Shown: one piece after another, positions 1 to 6,673 of the stretch
How positions within the stretch are numbered: position 1 is the first letter of the stretch
Layout of the letters: each line of letters starts with the position of its first letter
Assembly (NCBI GenBank): GCA_900557505.1
Contig: USTC01000046.1
Coordinates: 1 to 7,198 of the forward strand
Origin: an uncultured Collinsella sp.
GTDB lineage: Bacteria; Actinomycetota; Coriobacteriia; Coriobacteriales; Coriobacteriaceae
Reading direction: 5' to 3'
Length of the DNA: 7,198 nt
Position numbers and translations under genes: made by a program
The notes under the pieces: generated by a model
The model's database searches: none
Told to the model about the DNA's origin: nothing
What the model saw: the letters and a program-made list of their open reading frames with translations, nothing else

Positions 1-1097
1 CGGTACGCTTGCCCACGCGGGTCTGGAGCATCCAGAGCTTGCCCTGCTCGATGGTGAACTCGATGTCGCACATATCGCGGTAGTGATCCTCAAGCGTCAG
101 GAAGACACGCTCAAGCTCCTCACCTGCGGACTCGAGGCCCGGCGTGGTCTTGAGGTCAGCGATGGGCTCGGTGTTGCGGATGCCGGCGACGACGTCCTCG
201 CCCTGGGCGTTGACTAGAACGTCACCGTAGAACTCCTTGGTGCCGTCGGCCGGGTTGCGCGTAAAGGCGACACCGGTCGCCGAGGTCTCGCCCTTATTGC
301 CAAAGGCCATGGCCTGGACGTTGACGGCGGTGCCAAGGTCATCGGAAATGCCGTGCTGCTTGCGGTAGATGCAGGCACGCTCGTTCATCCAGCTACCAAA
401 GACGGCCTGGATAGCAAGGAGAAGCTGGAGCTCCGGATCGTGCGGGAAAACGGGCTTGCCGTCCGCGACTTCGAGCTCGGGGTACAGCCTCGACGTTGTC
501 GGAGAAAATGCCCTTAAAGGTCTCAACGAGCTCCTGCAGGTCCTCGGCCGAAAGCTCGGAGTCGACGCGAACGCCGGCGACCAGGCGGGCCTGGGTCAGG
601 GCATTCTCGAACAAGTCGGCATCGACACCCATGACGACGTTGGAGAACATCTGGATAAAGCGACGATAGCTGTCCCAGGCAAAGCGCGGGTTCTGCGTCT
701 GGGCGATAAGGCCCTGAACGGAGTCGTCGTTGAGGCCCAGGTTGAGGACCGTGTCCATCATGCCGGGCATGGAGAACGGAGCGCCCGAGCGCACCGAGAC
801 GAGCAGCGGGTCACGAGCGTCGCCGAGCTTCTTGCCGCAACGGGCCTCGAGGTCGGCCTCGGCAGCAACGATCTCGTCGAGCGCGCCTTCGGGCCAGACG
901 TTGCCGGCACCAGAGTACTCGACGCAGGTCTGGCAGGTAATGGTAAAGCCACCGGGAACCGGCAGGCCGATACGGCTCATCTCGGCAAGGTTAGCGCCTT
1001 TGCCGCCAAGCACGAAGTTCATGGACTTGTCGCCCTCGGTGACACAAGCGCCCTGGGCATCGGTTCCAAAACGGTAAACCCTCTTGCAATCGCTCAC
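1..1097 (-). pseudogene. ppdK: Pyruvate, phosphate dikinase (PPDK), N-terminal part, frameshifted and cut by the window edge
   Basis: PPDK interconverts pyruvate, ATP and phosphate with PEP, AMP and pyrophosphate in cytoplasmic glycolysis/gluconeogenesis. About 365 codons of a protein usually near 880-900 residues are present. All belong to the ATP-grasp nucleotide-binding half; the phospho-His domain with the regulatory Thr lies off the left edge. Residues 29-50 carry the glycine-rich LGGKGANLAEM...GLPVPGGF motif and 103-123 carry RSGAPFSMPGMMDTVLNLGLN. The start is GTG at 1097-1095, with GGAAGGGG seven bases upstream. The frame breaks after codon 205 (about 477-485, a run of four C on the coding strand). 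The original frame then gives unrelated residues and stops at 393-395. Homology resumes one frame over from 481 down to base 2: [20 protein letters not shown], then [44 protein letters not shown], and [10 protein letters not shown] at the edge. Either one base was inserted or two were lost. The family call is certain; whether the break is biological is not. Confidence 0.93.
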
Positions 1098-1147
1098 GAT
1101 ACTTCCCCTTCCATGCGCTCTCGCGCGCGACCGTGGTAACGAATCGA

Positions 1148-1162
1148 CCCGCCGGATGCGGG
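1148..1162 (-). other. Small GC hairpin in the presumed ppdK leader
   Basis: The coding strand reads CCCGC-ATCCG-GCGGG, a perfect 5-bp stem with a 5-nt loop. It lies about 50 nt upstream of the GTG start and downstream of the possible -10 box. No U-run follows, so it is not a classical terminator. A second GC palindrome, TCGCGCGCGA (1121-1130), lies between it and the ribosome binding site. Together they could structure the leader RNA, but nothing shows a function. Confidence 0.3.
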
Positions 1163-1172
1163 CCGTGAGGGA

Positions 1173-1178
1173 ACTATA
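1173..1178 (-). promoter_or_regulatory. ppdK: Possible -10 box (TATAGT) for ppdK
   Basis: TATAGT on the coding strand matches TATAAT at five of six positions. It would place the transcript start about 70 nt upstream of the ppdK GTG. No convincing -35 hexamer lies 16-19 nt upstream, so this is a weak call. An alternative, CTGACC-N19-TATCTT, lies further upstream around 1270-1300. The gap before glyQ carries the same TATAGT hexamer. Confidence 0.25.
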
Positions 1179-1219
1179 CGGCGGGTTTTGAACGGGCTTG
1201 AGCAGAGGATACGCGGTTT

Positions 1220-1258
1220 GGTAAACGTGCTAAAACTGGCGGTAAACGGTAGGTAAAG
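1220..1258 (+). repeat. Three phased GGTAAA repeats upstream of ppdK
   Basis: GGTAAAC occurs at 1220-1226 and 1241-1247, and GGTAAAG at 1252-1258, followed by the palindrome GGTTACC at 1261-1267. On the coding strand of ppdK these read TTTACC. The starts are 21 and 11 bases apart, close to two and one helical turns, so the units would face the same side of the DNA. This arrangement is typical of direct-repeat operators, but no regulator can be named. Confidence 0.35.
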
Positions 1259-1316
1259 TTGGTTACCTTATGAAGATACCACTGCAGTGTAGTTGCAGGT
1301 CAGAAGCGGTAGAAAC

Positions 1317-1334
1317 TGCTAAAACGATTTAGCA
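1317..1334. promoter_or_regulatory. Perfect dyad TGCTAAA-ACGA-TTTAGCA
   Basis: This is a perfect 7-bp inverted repeat with a 4-nt spacer, 28 bases downstream of the PPDK regulator stop codon. Its left arm is part of a longer repeat: TGCTAAAAC appears here at 1317-1325 and again at 1228-1236. The stem is AT-rich and no U-tract follows, so an operator is likelier than a terminator. The binding protein is unknown. Confidence 0.35.
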
Positions 1335-1340
1335 AATAGC

Positions 1341-1356
1341 TGTAACTTAAGTCACA
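1341..1356. promoter_or_regulatory. Crp/Fnr-family-like operator palindrome
   Basis: TGTAACTTAAGTCACA matches the Crp consensus TGTGA-N6-TCACA at nine of ten conserved positions (TGTAA-CTTAAG-TCACA). The spacer CTTAAG is itself a palindrome, so the central eight bases ACTTAAGT are perfectly symmetric. The site lies 6 bases beyond the stop codon of the PPDK regulator gene and about 245 bases upstream of ppdK. The match is directly visible; binding by a Crp/Fnr-type protein and control of ppdK are inferred. The site is far from the best -10 candidate, which argues for caution. Confidence 0.4.
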
Positions 1357-1362
1357 AATTAG

Positions 1363-2238
1363 CTACTTTTGTTGAGCGCGGCGGGCGGCACGGCGGGCTC
1401 TTGCCTCTTGAATCTCTTCGAGGTGGGCGATGATCTCGGAGGCACTCTCCTCGATCGCCTTGCCGTCGGTGCGCACCACAAAGCAACCCAGACGCTTCAT
1501 GAGGGCACGAGCCTCCTCGAGCTCACTGCGCACACTCTCGGGCTCGGCATAGGAGCCGGCGACGGCGCGGGCGTAGTCATCGCCAAGGCGGCTATCGCGA
1601 ATCTCGGAAATCACATCGACGGTCGAAATCAAGCCGAACAACCGCAACGGATCGACCTCGTAAATCGACTTGGGCGGCTCCATACCGTGCGCCAACGGAA
1701 CGTTGGCGACCTTGTAGCCCTGATAGGCCAAATACATCGACAACGGCGTCTTGGATGTGCGCGACACGCCCAGCAGCACGATATCGGCATCCGACAGATC
1801 ATCGCAGCCGCGCCCGTCATCGTGCTCAACGAAATACTCCATGGCCTCGATACGATGGAAATAGCGATCGTCGGTCTTGTGAATCACACCCGCAACGCCC
1901 TTGGGAGGCACACCGATGAGCGACGACAGCACGGCAAGCGTCGGGCCGATCAGGTCGACCGAGCGAATGTGCAGCATGCCCAAGTAGTCGAGCACGCGAG
2001 CACGAAGCGGCGGATCGACGATGGTATGGAACACGGCGATATCACGATGGTCGGCATCGACTCGCGGGCCCACAAACGACTTGACCTGCTCCACCGAGGT
2101 CACCTTAGACAGACGTAAAACACGAAAAGCCCCTTCATCAAATTGCCCGGACGCCGCAAGCACCACCTCACAAGCGGTATCACCGAGCGAGTCGGAGATA
2201 ACGATAACGGTGGGACGAGCGGTGACCGGGCAATCCAT
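1363..2238 (-). CDS. yqfL: Pyruvate, phosphate dikinase regulatory protein (DUF299 / kinase-PPPase family)
   Basis: This family is bifunctional. It inactivates PPDK by ADP-dependent phosphorylation of a threonine next to the catalytic histidine, and restores it by phosphate-dependent pyrophosphorolysis; the related PpsR acts on PEP synthetase. The 291-residue length is normal. The N-terminus has the family hallmark VIVISDSLGDTA (11-22), followed by VFHTIVDP (69-76). A P-loop-like GVSRTSKTPLSMYLA lies at 157-171, then KVANVPLAHGMEPP and a C-terminal helix ending in a basic Arg/Ala/Gln/Lys tail. The start is the ATG at 2238 with an AAAAGGAG site six bases upstream. It lies 34 nt after glyS and directly upstream of ppdK, which supports PPDK over PEP synthetase as its target. 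The yqfL name is borrowed from the Bacillus homologue. Confidence 0.93.
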   Translation of the reverse strand: MDCPVTARPTVIVISDSLGDTACEVVLAASGQFDEGAFRVLRLSKVTSVEQVKSFVGPRVDADHRDIAVFHTIVDPPLRARVLDYLGMLHIRSVDLIGPTLAVLSSLIGVPPKGVAGVIHKTDDRYFHRIEAMEYFVEHDDGRGCDDLSDADIVLLGVSRTSKTPLSMYLAYQGYKVANVPLAHGMEPPKSIYEVDPLRLFGLISTVDVISEIRDSRLGDDYARAVAGSYAEPESVRSELEEARALMKRLGCFVVRTDGKAIEESASEIIAHLEEIQEARARRAARRAQQK

Positions 2239-2251
2239 GCGGGGCTCCTTT

Positions 2252-2265
2252 TGCGCTTATGCGCA
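2252..2265 (-). other. Hairpin beside the ribosome binding site of the PPDK regulator gene
   Basis: The coding strand reads TGCGC-ATAA-GCGCA, a perfect 5-bp stem with a 4-nt loop. It lies between the glyS stop and the AAAAGGAG site (2252-2245) in a gap of only 34 nt. It abuts but does not cover GGAG. It could set the degree of translational coupling with glyS or form an mRNA processing point; nothing more can be said from sequence. Confidence 0.35.
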
Positions 2266-2272
2266 GGCTAGC

Positions 2273-4369
2273 TTACTTTTTGCGAGCAAGCTCACCGATG
2301 TTGGCGATGCCGGAGAAAACGGCCTCGAAGCGGTTAAGCAGCTTAAGGCGATTATCGCGGAGCTGCTCGTCCTTGTCCATGACCATAACCTCGTCGAAGA
2401 AACGGTCGATGGGCGCGCGCAGGGCGGCCAGAGCGGCAAACGCGGCAGGGTAATCCTCGGCAGCAAGGGCGGCATCGACGGCGGTCTGAGCGGCCTCGGA
2501 GGCGTCGGCAAGCGCAAGCTCGACCTCGCCCATCAGAGCGCGGTCGTACTCCGCGCCCAGTTCGGGCTTGGAGATATGCGCCGCGCGGGCGTAAGCGGTC
2601 GCCAGGTTGTCGAAGGTCTCGGCGTCGTTCTTGCGGGCCTCATCGAGGGCGGCGCAGCGGGCGAAGAAGACCGACGGGGCAATGATGTGCACCGCGGAAA
2701 CGGCGGCAACGGTGTCGGCCGGAATCTTCTCGTCGCGGGCCATGCTCACCAAACGGCCGTGGAAGAAGTCGCGAACCTGCTGGGCGACCTCGGCGGCGTC
2801 GAACTCAATGCCCTGCTCGCTATAGAGCTCGAGCGCAAAGTCGATGAGCGACGTGGGGTCGATCGGCAGACGGTCGCGAAGGATGTTGATGATACCGATG
2901 GCGGCACGACGCAGCGCGTACGGGTCGGAAGAGCCGGTCGGGGACTCGCCGATGGCAAAGATGCCGGCAATGGTATCGAGTTTGTCGGCGCAGGCCACGA
3001 TGCAGCCAGCGGTGCCCTCGGGCAGCTCGTCGCCAGCAAAGCGGGGACGATAGTGATCGCGAATAGCGTGAGCGACCTCGTCGTTCTCCCCCATCGCGAT
3101 AGCGTAGTAACCACCCATCACGCCCTGCTGGCTCGTGAACTCGACGACGGCGTTGGACACCAGGTCGGCCTTGCACAGGTGAGCGGCGCGGCCGGCATCG
3201 GCGGCCAGGTGGGCGCCCAGGTGAGCCTCGCGGGCAATAGCGAGCGCAAGCTGCTCAATACGCTCGGACTTGGCGAGCACGCTGCCGAGCTTCTCCTGGA
3301 AGGCGACCTTGGCCAGACGCTCACGGAACTCGTCGAGGGAGATCTTCAGATCCTCCTCGTAGAAGAACTTGGCGTCATCCAGGCGGGCGCGCACGACACG
3401 CTCGTTGCCGTCGATCACGCGCTCGGCATTCTCGGGCTTGCTGTTGGAGACGATCACGAACTCACGCGTCAGCTTGCCCTCGCCGTCATAAATCGGGAAG
3501 TAGCGCTGGTTGGTGAGCATAGACTCACAGATGATCTCGTGCGGGACCTTGAGGAACTCCTCATCGAAGGTACCGACGAGCACCGTCGGCCACTCGCAGA
3601 GGTTGATGACCTCCTCAAAGACCTTCTTGGGCGTATCGACGTGGCAGCCGGGGCGCGCAGCCTCGACCTCGGCGATGCCGGCAAGGATGGCCTCGCGACG
3701 GCGCCCGGCAGAGAGCACGCCGGCGTCCTCGAGCACCTGCTCGTAAACAGCGGGGCTGGCGACCACATGGTCACCGGGGCCCAGGACGCGATGGCCGCGC
3801 GTGGTGTTGCCGCTCGTCACGTCGGCAAACGACACGGGCACGACGTCCTCGCCCAAAAGGCAGCAGATCCAGCGGACCGGACGCACGAACGTGGCGTGTT
3901 CGTGACCCCAGCGCTGAGAGCGGTAGTTGGGCCACTGCAGGCCGGCGATGGTCTTCTCGCACAGGGCCGTCAGGATCGGGGTGGCCGGGGCGGAAGGGAT
4001 GTTCTTCTCGGCAAAGACGTACTCGCGACCGTCGGTGTCCTCGCGACGGACCAGATCCTCGGCAGCCACACCGCACTTGCGGGCGAAGCCCTGGGCGGCC
4101 TTGGTGGCGTTACCGTCAGCGTCAAAGGCAATGTTGGCCGCGGGACCACGCTTGACCTCGTGAACCTCATCGGTCGCGGTAGCGACGTCGGCAACGAGTG
4201 CAGCCAGGCGACGCGGGCTCGAAATCACACGGACCTCGCCGTGGGCCAAACCGGCCTCGTCGAGACCCTTGGCAATCATAGTGCCAAGCTGCTTGACGGC
4301 ATTGTTCAGCGGTGCAGAGGGCATTTCCTCCGTACCGATCTCAAACAGGAAATCCTTAGCGTCTGCCAT
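2273..4369 (-). CDS. glyS: Glycyl-tRNA synthetase, beta subunit
   Basis: This is the large chain of the bacterial alpha2beta2 glycyl-tRNA synthetase, needed for tRNA(Gly) binding and aminoacylation by GlyQ. At 698 residues it is full length for the family. The N-terminus has the typical LFEIGTEEMPS (8-18) and SSPRRLAALV (50-59). Further blocks are FVRPVRWICCLLGEDVVPV (161-179), NQRYFPIYDGEGKL (287-300) and REFVIVSN (302-309). The HD-like core has LCKADLVSNAV (398-408) with QQGVMGGYYA (414-423), and CADKLDTIAGIFAIG with SPTGSSDPYALRRAA (460-490). A helical C-terminal tRNA-binding region ends in FFDEVMVMDKDEQLRDNRLKLL (657-678). The ATG follows the glyQ stop by three bases, and its ribosome binding site (AGGTGG) lies inside the end of glyQ, so the two chains are probably translationally coupled. 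No frame break is seen. Confidence 0.97.
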   Translation of the reverse strand: MADAKDFLFEIGTEEMPSAPLNNAVKQLGTMIAKGLDEAGLAHGEVRVISSPRRLAALVADVATATDEVHEVKRGPAANIAFDADGNATKAAQGFARKCGVAAEDLVRREDTDGREYVFAEKNIPSAPATPILTALCEKTIAGLQWPNYRSQRWGHEHATFVRPVRWICCLLGEDVVPVSFADVTSGNTTRGHRVLGPGDHVVASPAVYEQVLEDAGVLSAGRRREAILAGIAEVEAARPGCHVDTPKKVFEEVINLCEWPTVLVGTFDEEFLKVPHEIICESMLTNQRYFPIYDGEGKLTREFVIVSNSKPENAERVIDGNERVVRARLDDAKFFYEEDLKISLDEFRERLAKVAFQEKLGSVLAKSERIEQLALAIAREAHLGAHLAADAGRAAHLCKADLVSNAVVEFTSQQGVMGGYYAIAMGENDEVAHAIRDHYRPRFAGDELPEGTAGCIVACADKLDTIAGIFAIGESPTGSSDPYALRRAAIGIINILRDRLPIDPTSLIDFALELYSEQGIEFDAAEVAQQVRDFFHGRLVSMARDEKIPADTVAAVSAVHIIAPSVFFARCAALDEARKNDAETFDNLATAYARAAHISKPELGAEYDRALMGEVELALADASEAAQTAVDAALAAEDYPAAFAALAALRAPIDRFFDEVMVMDKDEQLRDNRLKLLNRFEAVFSGIANIGELARKK

Positions 4370-4372
4370 GGC

Positions 4373-5284
4373 TTACGCCACCTCGCCTTCCTGATCGGCA
4401 TTCTCGTTGATTCCGGCGACCTCGGCCATATAGGCCTCGCAGCACGCCTTGGCGACGGCGCGGACGCGCAGGATGTAGTTGGCGCGCTCGACTGCGGACA
4501 GCGCACCGCGGGCATCGAGCAGATTGAAGGCATGGCTGCACTTCATGACGCAGTCATATGCCGGCAGCGGCAGCTTGCGCTCCAGGCAGGAGTGGCACTC
4601 GGCCTCGTAGTCGTCAAACTTCTGACGCATCATCTCGACGTTGGCAACCTCAAAGTTGTAAGCGCTGAACTCGCGCTCGTTCTCCAGGAACACGTCGCCG
4701 TAGGTCATGGGCGTGCCGTCGGGCAGGTAGCTCCACACCAGGTCGTAGACCGAGTTAACGCCCTGGGCGTACATGGCGATGCGCTCCAGGCCATAGGTGA
4801 TCTCGACGGGCACGGGGTCGACCTCGATGCCGCCCACCTGCTGGAAGTACGTAAACTGCGTGACCTCCATGCCATTAAGCCAGACTTCCCAGCCAAGGCC
4901 CCAAGCGCCGAGCGTCGGGCTCTCCCAGTCGTCCTCGACAAAGCGGACGTCATGGTCATTGGGGTCCAGGCCAATGGCGGCCAGCGAACCCAGGTAGAGC
5001 TCCTGGGCATTGACCGGCGAGGGCTTGATGAGCACCTGGAACTGATAGTAGTGCTGCATGCGGTTGGGGTTCTCGCCGTAGCGGCCGTCGGTGGGACGGC
5101 GGCAGGGCTGCGCATAGCAGGTGCGCCACTCGGCGGGACCGAGCGAGCGCAGCGTGGTCGCGGTATGGAAGGTACCGGCACCGACCTCGGAGTCATAGGG
5201 CTGCATAATGACGCAGCCCTGCTCGCCCCAGTACTGCTGGAGGCGCAGGATGATGTCTTGGAAGGAAAGCGATGAAGCGTTCAT
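4373..5284 (-). CDS. glyQ: Glycyl-tRNA synthetase, alpha subunit
   Basis: This is the catalytic class II core chain that makes glycyl-adenylate; it works as alpha2beta2 with the product of the next gene. The length, 303 residues, is standard. The sequence is strongly conserved: [20 protein letters not shown] (6-25), [24 protein letters not shown] (27-50), [19 protein letters not shown] (57-75), [13 protein letters not shown] (78-90), and a motif-3 region [17 protein letters not shown] (160-176). The start is the ATG at 5284. The GAGGGG upstream is 11 bases away, longer than ideal, and AGAGG lies almost against the ATG, so initiation may be modest. The 59-nt leader is too short for a glycine T-box, the usual control element of glyQS in Firmicutes. 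Separate alpha and beta chains in so GC-rich a genome point to Coriobacteriia rather than typical actinomycetes. Confidence 0.98.
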   Translation of the reverse strand: MNASSLSFQDIILRLQQYWGEQGCVIMQPYDSEVGAGTFHTATTLRSLGPAEWRTCYAQPCRRPTDGRYGENPNRMQHYYQFQVLIKPSPVNAQELYLGSLAAIGLDPNDHDVRFVEDDWESPTLGAWGLGWEVWLNGMEVTQFTYFQQVGGIEVDPVPVEITYGLERIAMYAQGVNSVYDLVWSYLPDGTPMTYGDVFLENEREFSAYNFEVANVEMMRQKFDDYEAECHSCLERKLPLPAYDCVMKCSHAFNLLDARGALSAVERANYILRVRAVAKACCEAYMAEVAGINENADQEGEVA

Positions 5285-5330
5285 GCCTCTAATATCCCCT
5301 CGTCGAAACGATTACACGGTTAGGTACTGT

Positions 5331-5336
5331 ACTATA
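5331..5336 (-). promoter_or_regulatory. glyQ: Possible -10 box (TATAGT) upstream of glyQ
   Basis: TATAGT lies just after the lepB stop codon, 46 bases upstream of the glyQ ATG. It overlaps a short palindrome, GTACTGTAC (5324-5332). No -35 hexamer is recognisable, because the upstream positions fall inside the end of lepB. It may be an internal promoter for glyQS or chance, and read-through from the rimM-trmD-lepB genes is equally possible. Confidence 0.25.
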
Positions 5337-5343
5337 GCGGTTT

Positions 5344-5907
5344 TTAATCGATAGCGCCGATACGGTTGAGCGGCCAGTAGCGCACAAGCGCCACGGCGAT
5401 CAAGTCGGAGCGGTCGACCGGGCCAAAGTAGCGGGAGTCAGCAGAGTTCTCGCGGTTGTCGCCCATCACCCACACACAGTCGTCAGGGACGGTGTAGGGA
5501 TAGCTCACCTGAGCGCCGGGGGCTTGGACCGAAAGCGGCCAGCTCATGCCAGTCGTATAGTCCTCGTCGAGCGCCTGGCCATCGACGACGACCTTGCCGT
5601 CCTGCAGATCGACCGTCTGACCGGCCGTGGCGATGACGCGCTTTACCAGCACATCATGCTCGGACGTGGCATCGGGGTTGTGGAACACCACGATATCGCC
5701 CTGTTTGACGGGCTGCCCAAGCTCGAGGCTCACCTTTTGCGCCAGGATCTGGTCTCCGATCTCGATCGTGGACTCCATGGAACCGGTAGGCACCACAAAG
5801 GGTTCGACCACAAACGAGCGAATCAAGAAGGTGGCGACCAGTGCGATTGCGACAACCACGACCCACTCAAACGCACCCTTTAGAACGGAATGCTGCGATG
5901 GGACCAT
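5344..5907 (-). CDS. lepB: Signal peptidase I
   Basis: This membrane-bound serine protease removes signal peptides from secreted proteins on the outer face of the membrane. Counting from the ATG chosen here, it has 187 residues, typical of short Gram-positive type enzymes. One hydrophobic span (about 13-32, WVVVVAIALVATFLIRSFVV region) is followed by VVPTGSMESTI with the nucleophile Ser43. The general-base Lys89 lies in VLVKRVIATAGQ. The signature GDNRENSADSRYFGPV lies at 149-164. A GTG at 5913 overlapping the trmD stop would add two residues, but GAGGAG lies five bases before the ATG at 5907 and directly abuts the GTG, so the ATG is preferred. It follows trmD with only two bases between stop and ATG, so translational coupling is likely. 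Many genomes have rplS after trmD; here lepB takes that place. Confidence 0.95.
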   Translation of the reverse strand: MVPSQHSVLKGAFEWVVVVAIALVATFLIRSFVVEPFVVPTGSMESTIEIGDQILAQKVSLELGQPVKQGDIVVFHNPDATSEHDVLVKRVIATAGQTVDLQDGKVVVDGQALDEDYTTGMSWPLSVQAPGAQVSYPYTVPDDCVWVMGDNRENSADSRYFGPVDRSDLIAVALVRYWPLNRIGAID

Positions 5908-5909
5908 TC

Positions 5910-6663
5910 TCACTCCTCGCTCTGCGAATACGATGCGTCCAGAATCTCTTGCGCATACGCGCGCTCCTCGGGCGTAAGGTGTGCCGTCTCGATAAGATCG
6001 GGACGCCAGCGACAGGTACGCTCGATGGCATTCTTGCGACGCCAGGCATCGACCTTGGCGTGGTCGCCGCTTACGAGCACCGGAGGCACGCCCTCGCCAT
6101 TGAACTCGGCGGGGCGGGTGTACTGCGCGTACTCGAGCAGGCCACCGTCCTCAGCGGTCGAGAAGGACTCGTCCACGTTGCTCATCTCGTCGCCCAAGGC
6201 TCCGGGAATGAGCCGTACGACGGCATCGGCTACGACCATAGCGGGCAGCTCCCGTGAGCACGTAGTCGCCGATCGACAGGCGCTCGTCGGCATACGCATA
6301 TGCGCGCTCATCGACGCCCTCGTAACGGCTGCACACAAACAGCAAGCGCTCGCTTTTGAGCAGGCGCTCGGCCACATGCTGCGTAAAGGGCTCGCCGCAG
6401 GGGGTGAAGAACACCACGGTGGGCTTGGGACCCTCGGAGCTGATGGCCTCGATTGCCTCGGCAATGGGCTCGACCTTCATGAGCATGCCCTGCCCGCCGC
6501 CATACGGCTCCTCATCGACGGTACGATGACGATCGTGCGTCCAGTCGCGCAGGTTATACGCCTTAAAATCAAAAAGGCCGGCCTTGCGGGCGCGGCCCAA
6601 GATCGACGTGGACATGACGGGCTCAAACATCTCGGGAAAGACCGAAAGGGTCTCAATCAGCAT
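5910..6663 (-). pseudogene. trmD: tRNA (guanine-37-N1)-methyltransferase, frameshifted
   Basis: TrmD uses S-adenosylmethionine to make m1G37 in tRNAs for Pro, Leu(CNN) and Arg(CCG), which keeps the reading frame at CCN codons. The first frame (from the ATG at 6663, with GGAGGA four bases upstream) has a normal SPOUT N-terminus. It shows LSVFPEMFEP (6-15), [16 protein letters not shown] (51-66), [11 protein letters not shown] (110-120) and SIGDYVLTG (130-138). It then runs into unrelated residues and stops at 6151. Homology resumes in another frame at about 6250: [51 protein letters not shown], stopping at 5912-5910. The family has TGGELPA at the joint. Here one base stands in place of the two glycine codons, implying a five-base loss in the SAM-binding trefoil knot. 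With five bases restored the protein would be about 252 residues, the usual length. Because TrmD is normally essential, a sequence error is likely. Confidence 0.92.
5913..5918 (-). promoter_or_regulatory. lepB: Ribosome binding site that sets the lepB start
   Basis: GAGGAG lies within the last codons of trmD, five bases before the ATG at 5907-5905. It is ideally spaced for that ATG and too close for the overlapping GTG at 5913-5911, so it decides the start of lepB. Confidence 0.7.
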
Positions 6664-6673
6664 GCTGTCCTCC

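Larger units (their letters stand above)
1098..1362 (-). promoter_or_regulatory. Intergenic control region between the PPDK regulator gene and ppdK
   Basis: This 265-nt gap is clearly richer in A and T than the flanking genes, especially at 1200-1362. It holds a Crp/Fnr-like palindrome (1341-1356), a TGCTAAA dyad (1317-1334), a perfect 10-bp palindrome CACTGCAGTG (1280-1289), repeated GGTAAA units (1220-1258), a TATAGT box (1178-1173) and a small GC hairpin (1148-1162). No intrinsic terminator with a U-tract was seen after the upstream gene. The length and the density of symmetric elements suggest that ppdK has its own promoter and is not only a read-through product. No known riboswitch consensus was recognised. 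Confidence 0.5.

Noticed and set aside
470..486. Resemblance of GAGCTCGGGGTAC to a cloning-vector polylinker (SacI/KpnI) at the ppdK break
   Set aside because: The match is short and imperfect, and PPDK homology continues on both sides without inserted vector sequence.
1094..1114. Tiny leader ORF ATG GAA GGG GAA GTA TCG TGA overlapping the ppdK GTG start
   Set aside because: It has no ribosome binding site of its own, and its codons simply contain the ppdK ribosome binding site. The overlap is most likely chance.
369..1139. Plus-strand open frame of 256 codons over ppdK, and a similar one over the PPDK regulator (1369-2118)
   Set aside because: Both are codon-register shadows of the real minus-strand genes, with no ribosome binding site or recognisable domain.
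1308..1334. TGCTAAA dyad as an intrinsic terminator for the PPDK regulator gene
   Set aside because: The stem is AT-rich and is followed by GTTTCTACC rather than a U-run, so it does not fit a rho-independent terminator.
2021..5275. A 1084-codon open frame on the plus strand, antisense to the PPDK regulator start, glyS and most of glyQ
   Set aside because: It is in exact codon register with glyS and glyQ, so its stops could only come from TTA, CTA or TCA codons in those genes, which this GC-rich genome avoids. It ends precisely at the TCA serine codon 4 of glyQ. Its translation resembles no protein family I recognise, and glyQ/glyS are unmistakable.
5910..6464. A 184-codon minus-strand frame starting at 6464 as a separate gene
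   Set aside because: Only the part below about 6250 is real, and it is the C-terminal half of trmD. The upstream residues are an out-of-frame reading of the trmD N-terminal half.
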